Below, one piece after another: positions 38,766 through 48,100 of a stretch of DNA of 64,000 nucleotides. Position numbers and translations under genes: made by a program. The notes under the pieces were generated by a model. The model ran no database searches and had not been told where the DNA came from. It was given only the letters and a program-made list of their open reading frames with translations. The stretch spans positions 25,298,293 to 25,362,292 of the forward strand of contig OZ024802.1 of NCBI GenBank assembly GCA_964017045.1. Reading direction: 5' to 3'. The first letter of the stretch is position 1, and each line of letters opens with the position of its first letter. The DNA comes from Omphiscola glabra (taxonomy: Eukaryota > Mollusca > Gastropoda > Lymnaeidae).

Positions 38766-39178
38766 AAAACCAAAGGTCACCCTAACCTAAAAAAAGGACA
38801 CCCCAAACCTAACAAAGGGCAGCCCGGTTACCAGCTACCGGTCGCCAGCTCCGGATCACCGGCTTCCGATTGTCAGCTCCCGGGTGCCACCCCCCATATA
38901 AAAAGGACAACCCCAACCAAAAAAAGGACACTCCAAACCTAACAAGAACAGCCCGGTCACCAGCTCCCGATCGCCAGTTCCGGATCACTAGCTCACGTTT
39001 GCCAGCTCTCGGATGCCACTCCGAAAATAAAAAGGACACCCCCAACCTAACAAAGGGCACTCCAAACCTAACATAAGACAGCCCGGTCACCAGCTCCGGA
39101 TCACCAGCTCCCGGGCGCCCCCCTAACCTAAAAAAATACACCCCAACCTAACAAGGTTACCCCCCTACCTAACAAAGA

Positions 39179-40603
39179 GGTGGTGGTGGCTGTGATGCTG
39201 GTGTTGGTAGATGGGGAGTTGTTGCAGGTGTTGTTGGATGTGGTGTTAGTGGATGTGGTGGTGGGGGAAGTAGTGGGTTGGATGTGCTAGTGATGGATGT
39301 GGCTTAGGTGTTGTTTGAGGTGATGTTGGACGTGGTGGTGGAGGTGATAATGGTTGTTGAGTTTGCGGTGAGGTTGCTGTGAGGTGGTTGTGGAGGTGGT
39401 TGTGGAGGTGTTTGTGGAGGTGGTGGTGGAGGTGGTGGTGGTGTTGGAGATGATGGTGGGGTGGTGGTGAAGGTTGTTGTGGGGGTGTTGGTGGAGATGG
39501 TGGTGTGGTGACGGTGGTGGTGTTGGATGTGGTGGTGGAGATGGTGGTGGTGGAGATGGTGGTGGTGGAGATATTGGTGGTGGAGGTGGTGATTGTGGAG
39601 TTTGTGGTGGATGTGTTGATGGGGAAGTGATGGTGGTTGTGGATGTGATGGTGAGGTGGGGTGGAAGTGTGGTGGGGAAGTGATGGTGGTTGTGGAGTTG
39701 ATGGTGAGGTGGTGGTGGAGATGGTGGAGGTTGTTGTGGAGTTGGTGGTTGTGGAGGTGGTGGTGGTGGTGGATGTGGTGGTGGAGGTGGTGGAAGTGGT
39801 GATGGTGGTGGTGGTGGTAGTTGTGGTGGATGTGATGGTGGAGGTGGTGGTGGAGGTGGTGGTGGAGTTGGTGGTGGTGGAGGTGGTGGTGGTGGAGGTG
39901 GTGGAGGTGGTGGAGGTGGTGGAGGTGGAGGTGGTGGTGGTGGAGGTGGTTGTAGAGGTGGTGGAGGTGGTTGTGGAGGTGGTTGTGGATGTGGAGGTGG
40001 AGGTGGTGGAGGTGGTGGTGGATGTGGTGGATGTGGTTGTGGACGTGGTGGTGGAGTCGGAGGGGGTGGAGGTGATGGTTGAAGTGGTGGTGGTGATGGG
40101 GTGGTGTTGGTGATTGTGGAGTTGGTTGGTGTGGAGGTAGTGGTGGAGGTGATTGTGCAGTTGGTGGTGGAGGTGTTGGTGGGGAAGTGATGGTGGTTGT
40201 GGATGTGATTGTGAGGTGTTGGTGGAGGTGTTGGTGGGGAAGTGATGGTGGTTGTGGATGTGATGGTGAGGTGGTGGTGGACGTGGTAGTAGTGTAGGTG
40301 GTGGATGAAGTGGAAGTGGTGGTTGAGGTGGTGGTGTTGATGGGGAAGTGAATGTGGTTGTGGAGGTGATGTGGTGTATTGTTTGTGGGGGTGGTGGTGG
40401 AGGTGTTTGTGGGGTTGGTGGTGGAGGTGATGATGGGAAGTGATTGTGGTTGTGGAGGTGATGGTGGTGGCGGTGGTGGGGGTGTTGGATGTGGTGGTGG
40501 AGGTGTTGGTGGAGGTTGTGGGGGAGGTGTTGGTGGGGAAGTGACGCAGTTTGCGTAGGTGGTGGTGGAAGTGTTGGTGGGGAAGTGGTGGTACCTCCGC
40601 TCA
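39179..40603 (+). repeat. Last array block, lacking a closing spacer
   Basis: This block begins like its neighbours (GTGGTGGTGGCTGTGATGC) but soon departs into longer, less structured GGTGGTGGAGG runs, including dense GGAGGTGGTGG around 39840-40030. It ends in GTTGGTGGGGAAGTGGTGG and runs directly into unique C-rich flank rather than a CA-rich spacer. Two overlapping minus-strand open frames of 450-461 codons cross it (39246-40689), composed almost wholly of Thr, Pro, His and Ser. These fit low-complexity translation. Confidence 0.8.
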
Positions 40604-40730
40604 TGTATCAGCCCATGCCGCTTCGCTGTCTGTGCCAATGTATCATCAATGCCGCTTCGCTGTCTGTGCCCCTGGTTCATCCGTGCCACACCTATTAGAA
40701 TGGAAATAATAACTGATTATATGAATGTCT
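40604..40730. repeat. Right flank of the array with remnants of the left-flank repeats
   Basis: Here two copies of ATGCCGCTTCGCTGTCTGTG (about 40615-40640 and 40650-40670) match the style of the 14340-14880 repeat. They are followed by CCTATTAGAATGGAAATAA, which resembles the 33-bp minisatellite core. So both families from the left side also occur, in miniature, on the right. The GGTGG array is therefore best read as an insertion or expansion within an older compound minisatellite. Confidence 0.55.
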
Positions 40731-42245
40731 AATGTTCCATCCAATTTTCTACAATAATGGGCAAATAAAAATTGCCCCCAACCTACCACAACAATGTTAT
40801 TAAATTTTCAAAACAGTCATTACGTGGGTGTTTCTCACTGGATACCATTTTCAAAATTGTAGAAAGTTCCTCCTGTCTACCTTAGCAAATCATTTTTAAA
40901 TCTTATGTAATCTGTTTACTAAATAGCGACACTTCCACTCCTGTATTATAGGATTATTGAGGAGTTTGGTCTAAGCTTTAAAGCTACCAGACATGTGTAT
41001 TATAAAATATGAATAACAATTTGTTTTGTATCATTACAGATTTATTATATATATTTATTTAGTATGAATTTTTATTTTGAAATACTTCACACACAAAAAA
41101 ATACTTTGTTTTATTTTATTTTAAGGACCATGACTTTCTAATGTCAATAATATTTGCAATTTGTAGGCTAAACTGCACTTAGCAAAAAGAATTGAAAGAA
41201 ACCCCAAGCCTCTATTTTAATATATTGTACATTTTTCATCAGATTATGATTTTGTTCTGGGAGATATCAAATAAATTAAATATTCTAAGGATTATCCTTT
41301 AATAGGCTACTTATTTTAGTACATCTTTTCAATACAAACAATTAGATATACATGACCTTATATTTTCGATAATATCGATCTTGTTGATCATGTTGTGTTC
41401 ATTGTCATATATGGAAATTTGGCGGCCATTTTGAATATAAATGAGGTCATTTTGAGCGGAATTCATTAAATGACGTCTATTTTGATAATTTTATGACAAT
41501 TACCGATATATATGGTTTGTACTGGTTTGTACTGGTTTGTAATGGTTTGTAATGGTTATCTTCATTAATTCCTTAAATAACTTCAATTGACTTTTTTTTT
41601 TTTTTTTTTAAATCTTTCTCAAATCTGTTCCCAGTTTTTGTTTTAATTAGTTATCCCAAATAATTCACAAAAATAAAATCATAACTTTCTTTAGAATCGA
41701 CCAACAAACATAAATTTGGTATCAATGAATTAACATTTTTCAGATCCCATTGAATCAAACTAAATCTAAAAGCTGTAACTTCATTTTGAAAATTGTACCA
41801 AATACCTACGCCTACATACACTACAAAGCTCCCATTTAAATTTATTAACAATGTATGCTATTATTTTAATAAAGTATGACAAACAGTTTGTCTTATCATT
41901 ATACTTAATTTGATTTTAACCCAAGATGAGTGTTTAAAAAAAGAATTGACTTACCAGGTAAACACAAACTGCCATGAAAACTCAACCAGACAGCTAAGAG
42001 ATCCATCTCGATGTGACTACAGTTAACACACCTCAAGTCCACATCAGGGCTCTAATCCGGGATTAAGAGGGGGGTGTTGGGTTTGGGGTACAACTCTTTG
42101 CTAACACACAACTCAGGCATGTTTATGTTTACGTTCTCAGTGCACACAATACAACGACATTAGCCCCGTGATTGGGGGGGGGGGGGGGGGTAAATGGAAG
42201 GACACATTTCCTTTGATTGAAATAAATGTAAAGTCTATTTTAGTG
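40731..42245. other. AT-rich intergenic stretch, no gene recognised
   Basis: This is ordinary AT-rich sequence. A 10-bp tandem repeat (GGTTTGTACT/GGTTTGTAAT, about five copies) lies at 41512-41556, and a run of 17 G at 42174-42190. A minus-strand frame of 66 codons at 41651-41851 has no recognisable domain and no clear splice context. Motifs such as TTTGGCGGCCATTTTGAA near 41420 resemble dispersed repeats but could not be assigned. Confidence 0.5.
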
Positions 42246-42247
42246 AA

Positions 42248-43436
42248 CGAAGTGGCTATAGGTACACGGATACCAGAATTGAGAGGTTGGGATTAAAAAT
42301 CGATTTAAAATATTATTGTTGGGTTTGTAAGACCACATGAGGTATCAAATGAAAGATAATTGAATGTACTATACTTTTGAAATGTTAATTATTCAGTTTT
42401 ACCAAAATAAACTACCACGAATGACATCCAAATAGCATTGAGCTTAATGGTACCCAGGTGCGAATGGTGGCGCTGCGTGTCCGGGTCCATTTTGACTTGA
42501 GGGTTCTCACTCTAAATCGCCCTCCTTCAATCACGTTTCCTCTTTACCCTTACTTCAAGTATCATTTGAGACTATCTCCTACCCCTTCCTTTCTCTTTTT
42601 CTACCTCCCTCCCTTCCTCTCTCCATCTCTATTCCCCTTTTTCTTTCTCCCCATTTCCTCCACGATCCCTTTCTATCCCTATCCCCTCTCTTTTCCCTTT
42701 CTCTCATTTACTCTCTCCCCCTCCCTCTAACTGCCGTTTTATTAACCAAATTGAATGTTCGTCAATGATAGCGGTTGGATTAGACGTAAGGGAAAGAATC
42801 TAAGACTTAAGACGTTTGATCGATGAGCGTTATGTCCACAGTATGGTAACGTCGTTAAGATGTTTCAATGTAGCCAGGCAACACTCTCTCCCTTCGCCCT
42901 ATTTCTCTCCCCTTTCTCCGCCCTCTCCTATCCCCCCTCTATCGCCGTTCCTCTCTCATTCACTCTCTCCCCCTCCCTCCATCGTTCTCCCTCACTCTTT
43001 CTAAAATACACTTGCCGTCCTCTCGGATACCAATTTTAAGCCAATTGCTATTAAAAAAAAAAATTAATTCTTTTTTATTGTTGTTTGTTGTATGTTCCCT
43101 GATGGGTTTGCTAGGGACACAAGCCCCTACAACAGACGCCATTGTGGATTTGATAGGGACACATGCCCCTACAACAGACGCCATTGAGTCTAATGGTACC
43201 CGGGTGCGAATGGCGGCGCTGCGTGTCTGGGTCCATTTTGACTAATGCTATTCGGATGTCATTTGTAGTAGTTTATTTTAGTTTAAATGAAGAATTAAGT
43301 TTACAAACGTATAGTACGTTCAATTATCTTTCATTTGATGCCTCATTTGGTCTTACAAACCCAACAATACTATTTTAAATCGTTTTTTTAATCCCAACCT
43401 CTCAATTCTGGTACCCGGGTACCAATAGCCACTTCG
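42248..43436. mobile_element. Palindromic MITE, copy 2, split by about 690 bp
   Basis: The left arm starts at CGAAGTGGCTATAGG and the right end, read in reverse, starts CGAAGTGGCTATTGG. Arms of about 180 bp are otherwise shared with copy 1 at 5688-6046. The centre is present twice in direct orientation (about 42440-42497 and 43188-43245, around GCGGCGCTGCGTGTC). It brackets an insert with pyrimidine-rich tracts and a short tandem repeat. This could be two MITE copies fused by deletion, or an insertion that duplicated the centre. No transposase is present. Confidence 0.75.
42498..43187. repeat. MITE insert: duplicated pyrimidine tract and 42-bp repeat
   Basis: Two polypyrimidine tracts (about 42570-42730 and 42885-43000) share the phrase ACTCTCTCCCCCTCCCTC and are probably duplicates. 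At 43114-43197 a 42-bp unit beginning GGGACACA occurs twice (first copies at 43114 and 43156), with CCCCTACAACAGACGCCATT in both. The tract could adopt triplex (H-DNA) forms. Short open frames over it have no support. Confidence 0.65.
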
Positions 43437-43683
43437 ATTTATAAATGGTAATCACAAGTCTTTAAAAAAATAATTAAATGTGTGAAATTATAAAAAATAA
43501 TAACCCGTTACGTACTGTTGTAAGGTGTAGAGATATTAACAGTACACAACAGAGGGACAATACCATTAATTAAATACAGTAATAAAGAATGACACCCAAG
43601 CTAGTGATAATTACAAACAAGAATTTATTAATAAAGCTAAATTTAAATTACAAATTCAAATAAACTAAAACTATTCACTTACA

Positions 43684-44362
43684 GTACACCAATGAACTGG
43701 TACAATGTTGGGAAGGTGCACACACATACAATAAGTAGAATATACAAATCTACAGTCAGTACAGTATCATTGTGTCAGTCTATTAGAATCGCTCTCGACT
43801 TGTATCTTAATCTCAATCCCTGTCGATCGGCTCATTTATAGTCTTTCATAGAGGCCAAAATCGTAAGAGTAAACAGGTCTGTATCTGTACCCAGGGCCTC
43901 TGTGTCACGCACAGGGAAAACGATGTAAGCATGGCATCTACCATAACACCCCCATAAGAGTAACAGGATACCAGTATATGATTAAAAGGTAATAATGGTG
44001 TTCTGTCTGTCATTTTCTAAGTAGACTGCTCTACAGATTTCTTAGTCTCCTCTTCAAAAACTTTTTCATCACCATAAAAGTCCAAATATATGCCTCATTG
44101 GCAATGGAAGGCATCCTGTGTTCTGCAACGGGATATTAAAATGTTCTCCTGTATCTAATCATAATCCTGAATATATTCAAATTCTAGTTTCTTTTTAAAA
44201 ATATTATTCAAGTTATATGTTAATTAAAATTGATATCATTATGGTTCTTTACAATTTATTAGAAATAAAAATGTAATTATTTGATGACAAACTGTTTTCC
44301 TATGCCTATGTCATATTAAAATTATTATGTTGTTCAGTCTTATTTATGTCTTTTAATAAAAA
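43684..44362. repeat. Dispersed repeat R2, copy 2
   Basis: This is the partner of 6047-6858, in the same orientation and again following the MITE, but here 250 bp of additional sequence lies between MITE and R2. It is shorter because two internal segments seen in copy 1 are missing. The high identity over more than 600 bp sets it apart from the older decayed elements in the window. Confidence 0.8.
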
Positions 44363-45060
44363 ATGCATTTGCTAATTAGTACGGAGCCATTCCTCTCTGT
44401 GATGGTTCACTAGTCCAGACGTTGAGAACTACTACGAAGAAAACACAGAACATTAACGAATGATCAAACAACTCCTCAGCAACAGTGTTAGATAAATGAT
44501 GTATTGATGAACATAACAAATTTAGTAAAGTTTCTTCCTTAACTCTCACACTTGGCTAACGGTTTATTTCTATCCTCAACTAAGTCTAGTCACTCTGCGT
44601 CTACAACTTCCTAATCACCGTCCACGAATCTCTAACTCTGTCCTATGTCACCAAGAGTTCTATCTTATATACAACTTTCTACCACCTTAGGTGGTCGTCC
44701 AGGAATGCTAGCTATTAACACCCCTGCCCCCTAATTTGTGACACAACTAATCTCTTTTAATTTTATCTAAATTTCTCATTAATTGGTTAACGATCAAACC
44801 ATGCCCGTCTTTTCAAAAATATTTTTCAACCATTTATCTTATATCAAGTTTTTATATTTTTACTTAAAATTATTTTGAATGAAGCAGGGGAGTTTTTTGT
44901 TTAGAAACAAACACTGTTAAACAAACAAACACTGTTAAACACAAACAAACACTGATAATATTAATCAAACACAAACATTGTTAATCAAACACAAACAAAT
45001 GCTGTTAATCATACACAACCAAATGTTTTTAATCAAACATAAACACATAATGATAAATAA
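44363..45060. other. Intergenic stretch with possible transposon remnant and AAAC-rich minisatellite
   Basis: From 44400 to 44760 the sequence has no coding frame. It contains GCTATTAACACCCCTGCCCC, similar in style to the TAACACCCCCAT of repeat R2. From about 44888 to 45060 degenerate units of roughly 24 bp carry CAAACACTGTTAATCAAACA. Downstream of the SYCP3 stop, on the minus strand, this region would include the end of its 3' UTR. I cannot fix the cleavage site. Confidence 0.45.
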
Positions 45061-45187
45061 CAATATCAAACTGATTTAATTAAAATACATTTTTCTTTTG
45101 TGAAAACAAAAATTTAATTATTTTTTGTTAAAATCAGATTTGGAAAAAGTTTAGTTGCATTTGTTATATAATGATTCCATCTGGCTC

Positions 45188-48100
45188 TTAAAACAGCATT
45201 GAGTGAAGTGATTTTCTAACATTTGACATCTCTTGCTGTTGCTGGAATAATACAAGTACAAGAAAGTAAGAAAGATATTTTTATTTGGGCCTTATTCAAC
45301 ATTCTTTCAATCTAAATTACTACATTACATCATCACTTGCTAATATGACATAATAAGATGATAAATTTAGAGAATAAAAAAGAGCCTATATTTTTTTTTA
45401 TGGGTTTTGTATCACATTCACATATTTTTGTTGTTTATAGAGTTAATAAACAAAATATCTTTATCACAATGTATAATTTGTCATGAAAATGAATTACAAA
45501 GTGCTCTCAGTCACTTGGTTTTAAAATAGTTATTCAACAAGACTTGCCCCGTTCTCATTGAACCAAGAAAATAATAGCAATTGTGAATAGTAAAAATTAA
45601 TATTTGCAAGTTGTATTCGAATTGCTTTGAATTTCCAATCTTTTAGCATGCATCTAAATGTTCAAAGTTTTATTAAAATAAATGGCACTCAAGTGTATGA
45701 AACAGCAGCAACTACTTTATCTGCACATTAGAAAGTATGGACCATACCAGGATGCCATACAAGTGGCAGAAATAAAAAGAGGACAGGTTGTGCTGGGTAG
45801 GACACTGAGAATGAGTGTCAAATGACAGAGCAGCAAAGAGGGTTCACCATCAAAACCCCAGAGGAAAATGGCTTAATACTTCCACTTGTCTCTAAGAAGT
45901 TCTTATCAACCAATAAGAATGCATATTTTAAATACATATGTCAAAACTTACAGTATCCATTAGAATACGTTTTTGGAGAAGCTGCATTTCCTTTTTCAGT
46001 TCAGTTTGGAGAGACACCTGTTGAGTTTGTCGATTACGTTCTAATTCCTCAAGACCCTAAAGATAAGATATGATAAGATTATTTTTTTATTCAAATAAAT
46101 AGAGATGTGTTTGGATTAAATTTTACATGTTCATTTTCAGCAAATTAAATAAAAAATTAATTGTATGGAAATAACAATTATAAACCAGGAAAAAGCAGTA
46201 AAGATAAAAATATAAGTCAAAACATTTGATAAAAATGATAAAAAGTAACAAAAGAACAAGACCCAGAAGGGATCAGCAAAATAAAGCACACATTAATTTT
46301 TAATAAAGTATAAATAGAGAAGAATAAATTTACATTTTTTCCAAGGTTAGTATTTGTACACAAGCACCACAATTTACTTTTGAGGGATTGTACCTCTACT
46401 TATTCAGTTAACAGTAAACATAGTCATTAACGATTAATAGTATATACACCTTTTACCAGTTGAGGGGTTGTAAAAAAATCCTAACATGCCTTTGTGGTTG
46501 AATACATATTATTTAAATCCCTATATGGTACACAAATACAAGTGGACAGATTTTGGAAGATAAAAATTAGTAAAAGATTATCATTTAAAATTTTAAAAAA
46601 AAAAGTTTTATTTCTTCTTGTAGAGAAAAAGAGAATGTTGGGTCAGAGTTGATTGTAATGTTCAAAATACAATATGGGGGCAATTAATTTTTTAAAAATA
46701 TTTTAAATAAATCTAAATTAAACTAATAAATGTTGTTGTTAAAAAAAACAACAAGAAACAAGCAGATATGACATCTTATTTTAAGGTGAAATCCAGATAT
46801 ATTGTTATATCACTTACTTTAGTAGTTGAAATACCTCTAATTTAATAAGGAGGGAATCATAAAAATTAAAATGAAACATAGCATCAAGTCATGATTACCA
46901 TTATAAACTGTTCACTTATTTCTCTAACGGATTTGAGTCTTTGGTTCTGCACTATTCTTGATTGCTGAAATAATTTCTGCTGCTGCTTAAACAAGTTCTG
47001 ATGAGATAAAAAAAAAACCAACCTTTTAATATTTGATGTGTACAAGTTTAGAAAAACTAACTTCTATATGCCCCCATTACTGATCAAGTCCTCTTGAATA
47101 ATATAACTTAATGGTCAATAAGTCATATAATAAAATGCAGTAAAAAGCATTAATACCTTAATTACTGTATTCTAAATGTTACAATTTTGAACCCATTTAG
47201 TACTTTCATAATGATTTCAGTAGGCTAAATTATTTGAAAATCAGGTTTTTAAAAATTGACATTATCAAAATAAAACTAAACATAGTAAAAGTGAAAATAC
47301 ACACATTTAATTTTTCTTCTTGCTCTTTTGTTTTTTCAATATCTGACTCCCATTGTTGGTACACAGCATTTATTTGCTTACTGAATTCCTCTTGCAATTT
47401 AGTTCTGGTATTGAGGAATAATAACATTTGCACTATGAAAAAATTACATATTTTTATGAATTTAAATTTATTATTTCACTTAATAATGTATGCGCCAAAA
47501 GTAACACTACTGAAACTCTTGCATCTCGAATGCATAATTAAAGCTGGTCCACTTTAACTTGGAGAATTAATACCATTATTCATGATCCAGGATAATGGTG
47601 TAAAAATTATCTGCATGATTCTGAATAACTAATGTAAAATCCTATAAAACTTGACAATGACAAAGGAATACAAAAACTATAGTTTTTTATTTTACAAAAT
47701 GCACTGAATATTAAAGAAGAAACATAACATTTACTTTAGAACTTAGCACTACCTAACTAGCTGCTGAGTCTTCCAAATTTCCTCAACTTTTTTGTTGGCA
47801 TTCTTTAGTGAGTTTTGGGTCAGTTGTTCCATTCTTTTCTTTTTATGACTCAGTGTTTTAGAAATATCAGCTGAAAAAATCAAACACAGCCAAATTTTGA
47901 TAAACAATATGATATTATAATGTGAAAATAGATAAAATAAAACCTGTCAATAACAATTTTCTGGTAAAGGTTTTCTCTGCTTAAAAAAAATTAAAATAAG
48001 TGATTACAAGTTTTTTATATTCCTAAAAATATATTTTACATTTAAAATTTGTTTTTTTTAATGTGTCATAGTCCAGTATTCATTATTATAGATCAGTGAA

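Larger units (their letters stand above)
14885..40603 (+). repeat. 25.7-kb compound satellite: 13 GGTGG-rich blocks and 12 CA-rich spacers
   Basis: The plus strand alternates between blocks almost without C (GGTGGTGGAGGTGGTGGTGG-type, 1.1-2.35 kb) and spacers rich in C and A (0.41-0.46 kb). Spacers begin near 16024, 18793, 21553, 23582, 25205, 27143, 29056, 31008, 32961, 34920, 36872 and 38766, most with AAAACCAAAGGACACCC or its GGTCACCC variant. They end at CCTAACAAAGAGGTGGTG or a close variant. Blocks end in a (GGTAAAAGAGGTGGTGGTAG)-like tract before each spacer. Long open frames occur on both strands (Val/Glu/Gly/Trp-rich on plus, Thr/Pro/His-rich on minus) because stop codons are rare in such sequence. 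They lack ATG starts conserved between units, and I do not call them genes. Tandem GG runs could form G-quadruplexes or R-loops if transcribed. Confidence 0.95.

Noticed and set aside
14636..40698. Dozens of long open frames on both strands (Val/Glu/Gly/Trp-rich on plus; Thr/Pro/His/Ser-rich, mucin-like, on minus)
   Set aside because: They follow from repeats that rarely contain stop codons. They occur in several frames at once, lack conserved ATG starts (the recurring minus-strand TFGFTTS frame starts at a GTG), and show no other sign of coding.
41651..41851. 66-codon minus-strand frame
   Set aside because: No domain, no clear splice sites and no neighbours that would make it part of a gene.
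45822..46073. Plus-strand frame of 83 codons
   Set aside because: It is the antisense shadow of SYCP3 exon 7 (45952-46056), whose minus-strand reading matches the family and has proper splice sites.
47230..47557. Open frames on both strands around 47.3-47.5 kb as separate genes
   Set aside because: The minus-strand frame is SYCP3 exon 5 extended into its introns; the plus-strand frame is its shadow.
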